Shown here: positions 9,564 to 18,429 of the stretch, one piece after another
How positions within the stretch are numbered: the stretch's first letter is position 1
Layout: each line of letters begins with the position of its first letter
Source of the DNA: Opitutales bacterium
GTDB taxonomy: Bacteria > Verrucomicrobiota > Verrucomicrobiia > Opitutales > UBA953
Assembly (NCBI GenBank): GCA_017546455.1
Contig: JAFYWY010000015.1
Coordinates: 1-37,580, forward strand
Length of the DNA: 37,580 bases
Direction of reading: 5' to 3'
Notes under the pieces: generated by a model
The model's database searches: none
What the model was told of the DNA's origin: nothing
Seen by the model: the letters and a program-made list of their open reading frames with translations, nothing else
Made by a program: the position numbers and the translations under genes

Positions 9564-11858
9564 ATGTTCGAAAATCTACGTCTCTACTCGCTTCTGGCGC
9601 TTGCCGGGATTTGCCCGCAGCTCTTAGCTGTTCCCGCCGAAATCGCAGAATCCGATTTCGCCTGCGCCCGCCAGGAATACGGAGAAACCCGCAAGGGAAA
9701 ATCGGTTGACGGTAATGCTCTGAGTCTCGCCGGGAAAGTGTATGCAAGCGGCATCGGTACGCATGCGACCTCGATGATTCCGATCGATGTGCCCGAGTTC
9801 GAAGACGGCGTCCGCGTTTTCACGGGTGTTGTCGGCGTCGATGACGAAGTCTCGGCGGGTATCGGCGACGGCGTGGAATGTCGCATTCTTTCCGGAACGG
9901 AGGTGCTGTGGACTTCGGGCGTGATTCGTCGCGGCGAGCCGAAGACTTTTCGCGTCGCGGTACCGCGGGGGGCGCGTAAGCTTTATTTGTTGGCGCTTGC
10001 CGGCGAGAACAATTGGAACGACCACGTCGATTGGGTGAATCTGAAATTTGAGACGGGCGCCAATGCCGCGCTCGGAGCGTCGGAGAGCAATCCGGTGTTC
10101 CGCGGAGAAGATTACGGGCTGGTTCCCGGAACGAAAGATGCCACGCCCGCGCTGCGCAAGCTTTTGAAGGCTGTCCATCAGGGCAACGGCGGCGGGAAGA
10201 TCGTGTTGCCGAAGGGCGATTATCACTTTTATCCGGAAAGCGCTTTGGAAATGTCCTTCCACGTTTCCAATCACGAGCAGCCGACGATCCATCCGGTGCA
10301 GATTTCGCTTTCGGACTTGCGGAATCTGGAGTTGGATGGCAACGGATCGAATTTTATTTTCCACGGGAAGAGCCTCGCGCTTTTGCTCATGGACTGCGAA
10401 AACGTCCGCATTAAGAATTTGAAAATCGACTACGCGCGCGCGCCGTACTCGGAAGCCAAGGTCGTCGGATTCGAAGACGGCAAGACCGTTGTCACCATCG
10501 ACGAAAAAGCATTTCCGTACATGATTCGCAACGGGCAACTGCGCTTTTTCGGCGAAGGCTGGCAATGCGGCGTCGGCTCGGTAATCGCGTTTCGTGCGGG
10601 GACGAAGGAAATCGTCGAACGCACCTCGGACATCGGCTACGGCGGGCGCGCCGAAGCGCGGCCGGACGGCAAGGTCAACCTGCTGTTCGATTTCTCGAAG
10701 GTCGGTGCCGGCGTTGCGGTCGGCGATACGCTGACGCTTCGCACCTGGTCGCGTCCGCATCCGGCTTGCGTGATTTACCGTGCGAAAAATACGCAGTTTA
10801 AAAATGTTTCGATTCACTCCGGTTGGGGCATGGCGTTGCTGGCTCAGCGCTCGCACAATATTCGCATCTCCGGCGGCGGAACGTTCCCGCGTCCGGAGAC
10901 GGGTCGCGTTTACTCGGCGAGTGCCGACGCGTTTCACTTCTCGAATGTCGGCGGCAAAATTTGTATCGAAAACGCGTTTTTCGAAACGATGATGGACGAC
11001 GCGCTGAACGTGCACTCGACCTGTCTGGGAATCGAAGACGTCCCTGCGCCGAATCAGATTCGTTGCCGCTACAAGCACCCGCAAGCAGTCGGTTTTGAAG
11101 TCTTTTTGCCCGGCGAAACCCTGCGCTTTATCCAGGGACCGACCTTGGAACAGAAGGACGAAATCAAGGTGAAGCAGGTGCGCAAGCTGAATACGAACGA
11201 GCTTTTGATTACGCTTGAGAAAAACATTCCCGCCGGTTTGGGCAAGGGCGATGCCGTGGAAAATGCGGATTTTCAACCGAGCGTTATTTTCCGCAACAAC
11301 ACCGTGCAAAACAATCGCGCACGCGGGATTTTGCTGACGACGCCGCGCAAAGTCGTCGTGAAAAATAACACCTTTAAGACGGTTGCGGGTGCAGCCATTT
11401 TGCTCGCGGGCGACGCCCAGGGCTGGTACGAAAGCGGCCCCTGCGAAGACGTCGAAATCAGCGGGAACCGTTTTCTGAACAATTTGACCTCGTACTTCCA
11501 GTTTACCGAAGCGATTATTGCGCTCTATCCGGAAGTCCGTAATTTGTCTGCGCAGAAGCAGTATTACCACCGCAACGTGCGCATTTTCGACAACGAGTTC
11601 GAGACCTTCGACGTGCCGTTGCTCTTCGCGATTTCGTCCGAAAAACTGAGTTTCACCGGCAACAAGATTCGCTACAACAACGATTACCGCGCGTGGAATA
11701 AAAAGCCCTTCATCTTCCGCCGCTGTAAAGACGTGCGCATCAGCGGGAATACCGTGGCGCCGCTCGGATCCGCCGGCTACGCCGCACAGACTTGGACGCT
11801 CGATGATGTGCGTCTCGAAAAGACGCCGGCGGACACGGTTAAGTTCCGAGCCAAGTAG
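9564..11858 (+). CDS. Secreted NPCBM-GH110 alpha-1,3-galactosidase, paralogue 1
   Basis: The 764-residue protein has a short signal peptide (about 1-22), an NPCBM carbohydrate-binding beta-sandwich (about 27-163, with ASGIGTHATSMI and VDDEVSAGIGDGVECRI), and a right-handed parallel beta-helix (about 180-750) matching glycoside hydrolase family 110. GH110 enzymes are inverting exo-alpha-1,3-galactosidases acting on blood-group B and linear alpha-Gal epitopes. Family-typical acidic clusters are SADAFHFSN (Asp455) and FETMMDDALNVHS (Asp478, Asp479); I infer that the catalytic acids are among these. It probably acts outside the cytoplasm on mucin-type glycans. A close paralogue lies at 19504-21810. 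The next gene starts 10 bases after this stop, so the two are probably co-transcribed. No Shine-Dalgarno site precedes the ATG. Confidence 0.9.
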   Translation: MFENLRLYSLLALAGICPQLLAVPAEIAESDFACARQEYGETRKGKSVDGNALSLAGKVYASGIGTHATSMIPIDVPEFEDGVRVFTGVVGVDDEVSAGIGDGVECRILSGTEVLWTSGVIRRGEPKTFRVAVPRGARKLYLLALAGENNWNDHVDWVNLKFETGANAALGASESNPVFRGEDYGLVPGTKDATPALRKLLKAVHQGNGGGKIVLPKGDYHFYPESALEMSFHVSNHEQPTIHPVQISLSDLRNLELDGNGSNFIFHGKSLALLLMDCENVRIKNLKIDYARAPYSEAKVVGFEDGKTVVTIDEKAFPYMIRNGQLRFFGEGWQCGVGSVIAFRAGTKEIVERTSDIGYGGRAEARPDGKVNLLFDFSKVGAGVAVGDTLTLRTWSRPHPACVIYRAKNTQFKNVSIHSGWGMALLAQRSHNIRISGGGTFPRPETGRVYSASADAFHFSNVGGKICIENAFFETMMDDALNVHSTCLGIEDVPAPNQIRCRYKHPQAVGFEVFLPGETLRFIQGPTLEQKDEIKVKQVRKLNTNELLITLEKNIPAGLGKGDAVENADFQPSVIFRNNTVQNNRARGILLTTPRKVVVKNNTFKTVAGAAILLAGDAQGWYESGPCEDVEISGNRFLNNLTSYFQFTEAIIALYPEVRNLSAQKQYYHRNVRIFDNEFETFDVPLLFAISSEKLSFTGNKIRYNNDYRAWNKKPFIFRRCKDVRISGNTVAPLGSAGYAAQTWTLDDVRLEKTPADTVKFRAK

Positions 11859-11868
11859 TTTTCCGGCA

Positions 11869-13215
11869 ATGAAAAGCTTCGCCGCATTGTCGCGCGCCTT
11901 TGCGGAAACGCCGCTTTTCTCCGGAAAAACCTGGAAAGTCGCTGCGGAGGCATGGCGATTTTCCGCCGAAGAGACACGCGAACTGAATTTAATCGGTGAC
12001 GCGTGTCTCGCGTTTTATCGGGCCCACGAAAAGCTCTATCGGGCCTCCGTAACGGGAAAAAGCCTCTTGCGGAACGCGCCGCTTTACGCGCCTTGGGTTG
12101 CGGAAATTTTGGATCGCGGAAAACCTGCGCGCCTTGTCGCCCATCAGCGGGCGCGTGCCCTTGCGGGGACGATTCCCGACGTCATTCGTCCGGACCTGCT
12201 GATTACCGAAAACGGATTTGTGCTGACCGAGCTCGACAGCGTGCCCGGCGGCATCGGGCTGACGGCATTTCTCGAGGAGGCCTACCTGGGCTCGACGGAA
12301 ATGCCGGAGCGCTTTTTCGCTTCGCTCGTCCGCGGAAAGAGTGCGTTGAACATTGCCGTCGCCGTCTCCGATGAATCGGCGGATTATCGTCCGGAATTCG
12401 AATATCTGGCGGCAAGGGTGTGCCGGACCTGCGGGGCGAAAATAAGTGTGTGCCATCCGAACGAACTGAGTTTTTCCGAAGACGGCGTTTGCTTGGCCGG
12501 TGAGCGCGTGGATGTCGTTTACCGCTTTTTCGAACTTTTTGACGGGGCTAATTTTCCGGCGCAGGAAAAACTCATGGAGGCCGTCGAGCGCGGCCAAGTG
12601 CGCGTCTCGCCGCCGATGCGTGCGTTTCAGGAAGAAAAAATGTCTCTGGCGCTTTTCCGCCATCCGGCGTTGGACGCCTTTTGGCGCGAGAATCTTGCGG
12701 ACGCGCATCGGGAGCTGTTGCAAAAGATTATTCCCGCGACATGGATCCTTGAGCCCGTCGAGGCGCTTCCCGCGTCTGCGCTTCTTTGGGCACCGAAACC
12801 GATGCGGGATTGGGAGGCGCTGGTTGCATTGCCGCGGCGCGAGCGTAACTACGTTTTGAAGGCGAGCGGTTTTTGCGAGGAGGCTTGGGGCGCACGTAGC
12901 GTGACGGTCGGCGACGACGCATCTCAGAACGAGTGGAAGGCCGCCGTTGCCTGCGCTTTGGAGGCCGGGCGCCGGGATTCGCTTTACGTGTTGCAGGATT
13001 TCAAAAAACCGTCCCGCGTGAATTTCAGCGTTTTCGATGATGCCGGGACGCCGCTCTCCGTTGTCGGGCGCGTGCGCATTTGTCCGTACTATTTTACCGG
13101 CGGCGGGCAGGCTGCGCATTTGGCGGGGGCGCTGGCGACCGTTTGTCCCGCGGACAAGAAGATCATCCACGGGATGCGTGACGCCGCGCTTGCGCCTTGT
13201 GACTTCGAGTTTTAA
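11869..13215 (+). CDS. Uncharacterised protein, possible circularly permuted ATP-grasp
   Basis: I do not recognise a named family with certainty. The start is ATG 11869, 10 bases after the GH110 stop, giving 448 residues; the same frame is open further upstream but there overlaps the GH110 gene. The segment RPDLLITENGFVLTELDSVPGGIG (about 107-130) resembles the acidic 'E-N/D-P-G' metal-binding region of glutathionylspermidine-synthase-like ATP-grasp proteins. The later stretches YVLKASGFCEEAWG, LYVLQDFKKPSRVNF and YYFTGGGQAAHLAGAL...KIIHGMRDA resemble the nucleotide-binding and C-terminal parts of permuted ATP-grasp ligases. There is no signal peptide or membrane helix, so it should be cytoplasmic. 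A ligase role is inference only. Its tight linkage to a secreted glycosidase is not explained by any pathway I know. Confidence 0.6.
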   Translation: MKSFAALSRAFAETPLFSGKTWKVAAEAWRFSAEETRELNLIGDACLAFYRAHEKLYRASVTGKSLLRNAPLYAPWVAEILDRGKPARLVAHQRARALAGTIPDVIRPDLLITENGFVLTELDSVPGGIGLTAFLEEAYLGSTEMPERFFASLVRGKSALNIAVAVSDESADYRPEFEYLAARVCRTCGAKISVCHPNELSFSEDGVCLAGERVDVVYRFFELFDGANFPAQEKLMEAVERGQVRVSPPMRAFQEEKMSLALFRHPALDAFWRENLADAHRELLQKIIPATWILEPVEALPASALLWAPKPMRDWEALVALPRRERNYVLKASGFCEEAWGARSVTVGDDASQNEWKAAVACALEAGRRDSLYVLQDFKKPSRVNFSVFDDAGTPLSVVGRVRICPYYFTGGGQAAHLAGALATVCPADKKIIHGMRDAALAPCDFEF

Positions 13216-13270
13216 TTTCTCCGAAAATTGTTTTCACTCGCGGAAAAGAATTTGAGAACATGAACGTAAG

Positions 13271-14404
13271 ATGTTTTCTCCGTTCCAGAAAAAAATCATT
13301 GCGGGCGCCCTCACGGGACTCGCAATTGTCGTGCTGATTGCGCTTGTCGTCGGCACCATCGGGATGTCACTCAAGTTTATTGCGGCGTTTAACACCGTGA
13401 TTTGGCCGCTTGTCATTGCGTCCTTGCTGGCGGTGCTGTTGCAACCGGTTTGCGACTTTCTGGAAACCCGCCTCCGTTTTCCGCGTCCGCTTGCGATTTT
13501 TTCGCTCTTTGTTCTGTTGGCCTTGGGGTTGGCGGGCATTCTGTTTTGGCTCGTTCCCGTCATTTTCCGGCAGGCGGCCGAGTTTATCCAACACATCCCG
13601 ACCCTGTGGGCGCAGTTGCTGGAAAATTGTCCGGACTTTGCGGAATGGATTGAGGAGCGTCTGGAAGACGGCGGACTGATTGAGCGAATCCGCGAAAATC
13701 AACAGCTCGGGGCTCACCTCAAGACTCTCGCGTCTGCGGCACTTCCGAAGATGCAGCAGCTTTGGATAAAGGCGGAAAGCTTTTTTGCCCAGACGGTCGC
13801 CGCCGCCGTCGTTCCGATTTATTTCTACTACTTCATCAGCGAGCGCCACGACTTAATCGGGAAATTCGAACGCGAGTTTTCGGCATTGATGCCCCGACGT
13901 ATTGCGGCGGACGTCGCTTTCCTGATGCGTCAGTTCCGCGATATCGTCATCGCGTTTTTCCGCGGCCAATTTGTCGTCGTCACTTGCTACGGCATCATTC
14001 TCGCCGTCGGATTTTTCCTCTCCGGCTTGCCGGGTGCCATCCTCTTCGGGCTCGGACTCGGCTACCTCAATATGATTCCGTATTTCGGGACCGTCGTCGG
14101 ACTGAGCCTGATTCTTCCCATCGCCTTCTTCTCCGGCGGGATCGGCATGCTCACGGCCGTTATCGCCGTTTTCTGCGTCGCCCAACTCGCCGAAGCCTAT
14201 TGGCTGACCCCGAAAATCATGGAACGTCACACCGGCCTGCACCCGATGGTGATTATGATTTCCGTTTTCTTTTGGGCGATTGCCCTCGACGGCCTGCTCG
14301 GCATGATTTTGGCGGTGCCGCTGACCGCGTTTTTCGTCGTTTTCTGGCGCTTACTGAAAGACCGTTATTTGCCGAGAAAAAACCTCCAACTCCCGAAGGA
14401 TTAG
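13271..14404 (+). CDS. AI-2E family transporter (PerM/YdiK-like permease)
   Basis: The 377-residue inner-membrane protein has about seven to eight hydrophobic helices, grouped as three near the N-terminus (residues ~10-100) and the rest after ~170, with an amphipathic loop between. This is the usual layout of the AI-2E transporter family. Family-typical stretches are VVPIYFYYFISERHDL, FRGQFVVVTCYGI, YLNMIPYFGTVVG and LTPKIMERHTGLHPMVIM. Members have been linked to autoinducer-2 export, Na+/H+ exchange or unknown substrates, so the substrate here is open. rpoN starts 10 bases after the stop, indicating shared transcription. Confidence 0.9.
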   Translation: MFSPFQKKIIAGALTGLAIVVLIALVVGTIGMSLKFIAAFNTVIWPLVIASLLAVLLQPVCDFLETRLRFPRPLAIFSLFVLLALGLAGILFWLVPVIFRQAAEFIQHIPTLWAQLLENCPDFAEWIEERLEDGGLIERIRENQQLGAHLKTLASAALPKMQQLWIKAESFFAQTVAAAVVPIYFYYFISERHDLIGKFEREFSALMPRRIAADVAFLMRQFRDIVIAFFRGQFVVVTCYGIILAVGFFLSGLPGAILFGLGLGYLNMIPYFGTVVGLSLILPIAFFSGGIGMLTAVIAVFCVAQLAEAYWLTPKIMERHTGLHPMVIMISVFFWAIALDGLLGMILAVPLTAFFVVFWRLLKDRYLPRKNLQLPKD

Positions 14405-14413
14405 CCGCCGCGT

Positions 14414-15850
14414 ATGCCCGATTTAGGATTTTCACAGTATCAGAAACTTTCGCAGGAGCAGACCCTTTCGCCGCAGATCATTCGTGCACTGAATCTGCTA
14501 CAGACGCCTTCGCTGGATTTGGAACGTGAAATCTCCGAAGAACTCGCCAAAAATCCGCTCCTGGAATTGTCCGACGACGGCCGTTCACCCTTTGCAGACC
14601 GGCTTCCCGAAAATCCGGAGACCGCGCGAGCCAAACCGGCAGAAGAGGGCGCGGAAACCGGCGACGACAGCGCTTTGCGCCGCGACGATTGGCGCGAACG
14701 GGACGATTACAGCCCGAGAATTTGGACGCGGGAGGACGACGAACGCCGCGCGCATCTCTTCAATTCGCTCGTCGAAAAGGATTCGCTTTACGATGTTTTG
14801 GACGAGCAAATCGGGCTCGCCGATGTCGATGCGGGTACCCGCGAGGCTTTGCGCGCGATTGCCGAACGGCTCGATGAAAAGGGCTTTCTCGAAGTGCCCG
14901 TCGAAACGATTGCTGCGGAAACCGGAGTGCCGACCGCTATCGTCGAACACGCGTTGGCGATTTTCCAAAGTTTCGATCCTCCGGGCATCGGGGCACGCAA
15001 TCTGAGGGAGCTTTTTCAAATCCAACTGAAGCGGGAAGGGCGGGAGGATTCACTCGCGTTTCGCATCATTAACGAGGCTTATGAGCTGTTTCTCGGACGC
15101 AAATTTGCCGTTGTCGCAGACCGCTTCGGTGTCAGCGATTCGGCGTTGCGCGAGGCAATCGAGGAGATTTCCCGCATCAACCGCGTTCCGGCAAAGGATT
15201 TTATTGCCGACGACAATCGTGAGATTCTTCCCGACCTGAGTTTTTATTTTAACAAGGAAACGGGGGCTTGGGCGGTGAAGTCCAATTTCGATTATGTGCC
15301 GAAATTGAGAATTTCCCGCGAGTACAAGCAAATGCTTGCGACGGGCCGCATTCCCGAGAAAGAACGTGCGTATTTTACGGAAAAACTGCGGGACGGAAAG
15401 TCGCTGATCAATGCCTTGGAAGAGCGCTGCAAGACTGTCGAAAAAATCGGCAAGGTGCTTTTGGAAATTCAGGAGGATTTTCTTGAAAAGGGACCGACCG
15501 CGTTGCGTCCGTTGACAATGGCGGAGGTCGCCTCCCGCATCGAGATGCACGAAACGACCGTTTCTCGGGCTGTCGCCAACAAGTATGCCGAGACGCCCTG
15601 GGGCATGTGGGAGCTACGTAAGTTCTTTACGGCTTCAATTCCGACGCATTCCGGCGGCTCAATGTCGAACGCCGGTGTGCGAGAAGTCCTCAAGGAAATC
15701 CTTGCCGAAGAATCGCCGGCGTCGCCGCTGAGCGACGAAAAAATCGTCGATGAGCTTGCCGCGCGCGGGATTCGGGTGGCGCGCCGTACCGTCGCGAAAT
15801 ACCGCGGAATACTCAACATTCCTCCCGCTCACCTGCGCCGCAAGTTTTAG
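14414..15850 (+). CDS. rpoN: RNA polymerase sigma-54 factor
   Basis: The 478-residue protein has the three regions of sigma-54. Region I is glutamine/leucine-rich (SQEQTLSPQIIRALNLLQTPSLDLEREISEELAKNPLLEL, about 12-53) and contacts the activator and -12 element. Region II is acidic (about 55-110). Region III holds the core-binding domain and the C-terminal DNA-binding part, with a helix-turn-helix (RPLTMAEVASRIEMHETTVSRAV) and the RpoN box ARRTVAKYR that reads the -24 element. The factor directs transcription from -24/-12 promoters in partnership with AAA+ enhancer-binding proteins, none of which is in this window. I saw no convincing -24/-12 promoter nearby. The ATG has no Shine-Dalgarno site, and the gene probably belongs to the transcript of the AI-2E permease. 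Confidence 0.96.
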   Translation: MPDLGFSQYQKLSQEQTLSPQIIRALNLLQTPSLDLEREISEELAKNPLLELSDDGRSPFADRLPENPETARAKPAEEGAETGDDSALRRDDWRERDDYSPRIWTREDDERRAHLFNSLVEKDSLYDVLDEQIGLADVDAGTREALRAIAERLDEKGFLEVPVETIAAETGVPTAIVEHALAIFQSFDPPGIGARNLRELFQIQLKREGREDSLAFRIINEAYELFLGRKFAVVADRFGVSDSALREAIEEISRINRVPAKDFIADDNREILPDLSFYFNKETGAWAVKSNFDYVPKLRISREYKQMLATGRIPEKERAYFTEKLRDGKSLINALEERCKTVEKIGKVLLEIQEDFLEKGPTALRPLTMAEVASRIEMHETTVSRAVANKYAETPWGMWELRKFFTASIPTHSGGSMSNAGVREVLKEILAEESPASPLSDEKIVDELAARGIRVARRTVAKYRGILNIPPAHLRRKF

Positions 15851-16235
15851 TATTACGCCGGCGTGCGGGGACACTTTGGGGCTTGCCTCTGATCGCAGTG
15901 ATAAAAACTGTTTTGAAATGTTAAATCTACATTGCGAGCCACTAGAGTTATCGACTTTTCGCAACGGCAAGACGCAGAACGACAACTTCGGCTACGAGAA
16001 ATTTGACTTGGAAGCGGGACTCCCTACGCTCCTGCGATGCCCCGTGGCTCCGTGAGAGATTCGAAAAGGCCTTGCACGGAGACCCTGAGCACGCAAGCAG
16101 CGCTCTCCGCAAATATTCCAAAACACTCCCCTCCGGCGAAATTTGCCTAGCGTTTGAGTCCGCAACTTCGTTGTCGCGTTCCGGCGGGAACGGTGGTTAT
16201 AATCCGTGTAAACATTTTTATCCCGCTTCGACTCT
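15851..16235. other. Intergenic stretch with no recognised gene
   Basis: These 385 bases separate rpoN from the LptF/LptG permease. Short open frames occur on both strands but none resembles a protein family. No tRNA, 6S, SRP or tmRNA signature is visible. A ten-base palindrome without a loop (ACGCCGGCGT, 15855-15864) lies right after rpoN, and a TATAAT box lies near the right end. Otherwise I see nothing. Confidence 0.6.
16198..16203 (+). promoter_or_regulatory. -10-like box before the LptF/LptG permease gene
   Basis: A perfect TATAAT lies 32 bases before the GTG start. No convincing -35 box is found at 16-18 bases; the nearest TTG motif (16171-16176) gives a 21-base spacer. The transcript leader would be about 25 bases. 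Confidence 0.35.
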
Positions 16236-17408
16236 GTGAAAATTCTTTCCCGCTACATGTTTGTTCAGCTCGCGACCGCCGTGGTGATGTCGCTCGGGCT
16301 TTTCATTTTCGTTTTGGTGACCGGCAATGTGTTGCGGCGTGTTGTCGGGGAATTGGTGAACGGGCGTATTTCCGTGTCGATGCTTTTTGAAATCATCGGT
16401 CTGATTTGCGTCAGCGTGGTGCCTTACGCCATGCCTCTGGGGATGCTTACGGGCGTGTTGCTGATTCTCGGCCGCATGTCGTCGTCCAACGAGATTCTCG
16501 CGATGAAGGCGGCGGGGATGAACCTCTGGCGCATCGTTTCTCCGATTTTCTTTATCGCGTTTATCGGGGTTTGCGTTTCCGCTTACATCAATTGCTTTTG
16601 GGCGCCGAGCGCGACGAACAAGTACCGGACCATTCTCAAGAGCACGTTCCGCGATTCGCCGACCAAGTTGATTGTGCCGGGAACGCTGTTTACCGAATTT
16701 CCCGGCTACTCGATTTATGCGGAGTCGCGTGAAGGCGACGAGCTGAAGAATTTTTGGATTTGGGAATTGGACAAAGCGTCGCGCCCGATTCGTACGACCC
16801 ACGCCGAAAAGGCGACAATTCGTTTTGTCGAAGCCGAAAGCATCGATGACGAGGATTCGCTTTGCATTGAATTGGCCAACGCGGTTACGGAAGAGCGTTC
16901 CCGCAAGCATCCGGAGAAAATCGTCGATGACCATTTGAAGTTCTCGAATATCGAACGGGCGCCCAAAATTTCTATTCCGCTCGGCGAAATTTTGAACAAG
17001 GACGTCGTTTCCAAAAAGAAACGCAAACTACGCTGGTTTACGCTTCCCGAACTTTTTGAGTTACGGGAGGAAGGCTGGCGTTGTGACCCGAAGACCGCTA
17101 CGCCGGAAGAGCTCTTTACCGAACGCGTTCAGATTCAATTCCAGATGCAGAATTATCTGACCTCGGCCGTCGCCTGTTTTTCGCTCGCCATTTTGGGGAT
17201 TCCTCTCGGCATCCGCGTTTCCCGTTCCGAAACTTTCGTTAATATCGGAATCGCGCTGGCCCTGGCGCTGACTTTCTACATGCTGACGACTTTCATCTCC
17301 TGGCTGGAAGACCACCCGAGTCTGCGCCCGGACATTCTCGTCTGGATTCCGAATATTCTTTATCAGGTTGTCGGATTTATCCTGCTGAGAAAAGCCGCCA
17401 AGAACTAA
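16236..17408 (+). CDS. LptF/LptG family lipopolysaccharide export permease
   Basis: The 390-residue protein has the LptF/LptG (YjgP/YjgQ) architecture. Three N-terminal membrane helices (about 10-33, 50-78, 100-120) enclose the conserved cytoplasmic loop GRMSSSNEILAMKAAGMNLWRI (79-100). A periplasmic beta-jellyroll domain of about 150 residues follows, then three C-terminal helices (about 300-385). Together with LptB2 it forms the ABC transporter that extracts LPS and passes it to LptC/LptA. Whether it is LptF or LptG cannot be decided, and a second permease gene is not in this window. The start is GTG, with no Shine-Dalgarno site. The inositol-phosphatase-family gene follows after 17 bases. 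Confidence 0.93.
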   Translation: MKILSRYMFVQLATAVVMSLGLFIFVLVTGNVLRRVVGELVNGRISVSMLFEIIGLICVSVVPYAMPLGMLTGVLLILGRMSSSNEILAMKAAGMNLWRIVSPIFFIAFIGVCVSAYINCFWAPSATNKYRTILKSTFRDSPTKLIVPGTLFTEFPGYSIYAESREGDELKNFWIWELDKASRPIRTTHAEKATIRFVEAESIDDEDSLCIELANAVTEERSRKHPEKIVDDHLKFSNIERAPKISIPLGEILNKDVVSKKKRKLRWFTLPELFELREEGWRCDPKTATPEELFTERVQIQFQMQNYLTSAVACFSLAILGIPLGIRVSRSETFVNIGIALALALTFYMLTTFISWLEDHPSLRPDILVWIPNILYQVVGFILLRKAAKN

Positions 17409-17425
17409 CCCTTTCTTTCGAAAAC

Positions 17426-18181
17426 ATGGACGCATCCGCATTAAAAGAACTTTTGAAAATCGCCGAAACGGCAGCGCGCGACACCGGCGCGATTCTGCGA
17501 GCCGGCGGCAATCGTAGCGTTTCGCTTAACTCGACGACGGACGTCAAGCTTGCGGCCGACGTGGATTCCGAAAAGCTCGTGCGGGAACGTCTCGAAGCGA
17601 CCGGTTTGCCGATTATCGGCGAAGAACTCGGCGGCGATCCTGCGCTCTACGATACTCCCGGTGCCTTCTATTGGGTGGTCGATCCGCTGGACGGGACATT
17701 CAATTATCAGCGCGGCCAGCCGCTGACCTGCGTCAGCATCGGGCTGATGTGCGGCAGCGAACCCGTGCTCGGCGTCATTTACAATTTCAATGCCGACGAA
17801 ATGTTTTCCGGATTTGTCGGCGAAGGCATTTTCCTCAATGGCGAAAAAATCGTGCCGGCATGGGCGACGGAAATTGCTCAGGCCTGCCTGATGACCGGCT
17901 TTCCCGCGCTCGCGGACAAGTCGCCCGAAGCGCTTGCTCCGTTTATCGCGGAAGTCGGCATGTTTAAGAAAATCCGCATGATCGGAACTGCCGCTTTGGC
18001 CGTTGCCTATGTCGCTGCCGGCCGCGCTGATGTTTACAGCGAAAAAGGCACGAATCTTTGGGATGTCGCGGCGGGCATGGCCTTGGTCAAGGCCGCCGGC
18101 GGATTCATCAAAATCGAAGCTACGGGCAAGCGCGCCCTGAACTTCAATCTCCGTTGCGCTGCTCGCGCGGAGTGGCTTTAA
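17426..18181 (+). CDS. Inositol monophosphatase family protein
   Basis: The 251-residue protein carries the metal-binding signatures of the IMPase/FBPase/CysQ superfamily: GEE (65-67), WVVDPLDGTFNY (83-94, metal ligands Asp86 and Asp89) and NLWDVAAG (210-217, Asp213). These coordinate the Mg2+ ions that activate water for phosphate-monoester hydrolysis. Substrates in the family include inositol-1-phosphate, histidinol phosphate, 3'-phosphoadenosine-5'-phosphate and fructose-1,6-bisphosphate, and the sequence does not settle which applies. Length is typical. It lies 17 bases after the LPS permease, so co-transcription is likely. A weak four-base stem (GCCC-TTC-GGGC) overlaps the region just after the stop. 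Confidence 0.93.
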   Translation: MDASALKELLKIAETAARDTGAILRAGGNRSVSLNSTTDVKLAADVDSEKLVRERLEATGLPIIGEELGGDPALYDTPGAFYWVVDPLDGTFNYQRGQPLTCVSIGLMCGSEPVLGVIYNFNADEMFSGFVGEGIFLNGEKIVPAWATEIAQACLMTGFPALADKSPEALAPFIAEVGMFKKIRMIGTAALAVAYVAAGRADVYSEKGTNLWDVAAGMALVKAAGGFIKIEATGKRALNFNLRCAARAEWL

Positions 18182-18206
18182 GCCCTTCGGGCGGTGCCAG
18201 GTGACA

Positions 18207-18340
18207 AGCATCAAGCACTAAGCCTGACTCGTTCGGGGAAGTATGGTTTGGAGGCTTGTTGCTTTGAGGCGCGGAGTATTGCGCGCGACCGTTTTCTTCG
18301 TTGGTTCGGTGTAAACGTTTGGCGCTCGAGGCTTGATGCT
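18207..18340. repeat. Long-range inverted repeat with related short repeats
   Basis: AGCATCAAGC (18207-18216) and its exact reverse complement GCTTGATGCT (18331-18340) bracket about 114 bases between the IMPase gene and tRNA-Arg. GAGGCTTG occurs twice between the arms' right side (around 18250 and 18328), and AAGCCT near 18220 can pair with either AGGCTT. The stretch could form a branched RNA or be repeat debris. No gene is visible in it. Confidence 0.4.
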
Positions 18341-18346
18341 AAAAAA

Positions 18347-18421
18347 TGGCGCCCCCGCTGAGAATCGAACTCAGATAACCTGCTTAGAAGGCAGGTGTTC
18401 TATCCGTTGAACTACGGGGAC
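18347..18421 (-). tRNA. tRNA-Arg (anticodon TCT)
   Basis: Read on the minus strand, the sequence begins GTCCCCGTAG and ends with encoded CCA. The acceptor stem GTCCCCG pairs with CGGGGGC (one G.U). The anticodon stem-loop is CCTGC-CTTCTAA-GCAGG with anticodon TCT, and the T-loop TTCGATT is standard. Length is 75 bases. It lies 8 bases downstream of the folE2 stop codon in the same orientation, so it may be cut from the folE2 transcript. Confidence 0.96.
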
Positions 18422-18429
18422 GCGCTAAA

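Noticed and set aside
9624-11570. 648-residue minus-strand frame opposite the first GH110, and a 505-residue one opposite the second (20230-21747)
   Set aside because: Both arise in the same relative frame against paralogous genes with the same codon bias; neither shows domain motifs or a plausible start region.
15855-15864. Palindrome ACGCCGGCGT after rpoN as a terminator
   Set aside because: It has no loop and no T-run, so it cannot be a classical intrinsic terminator.
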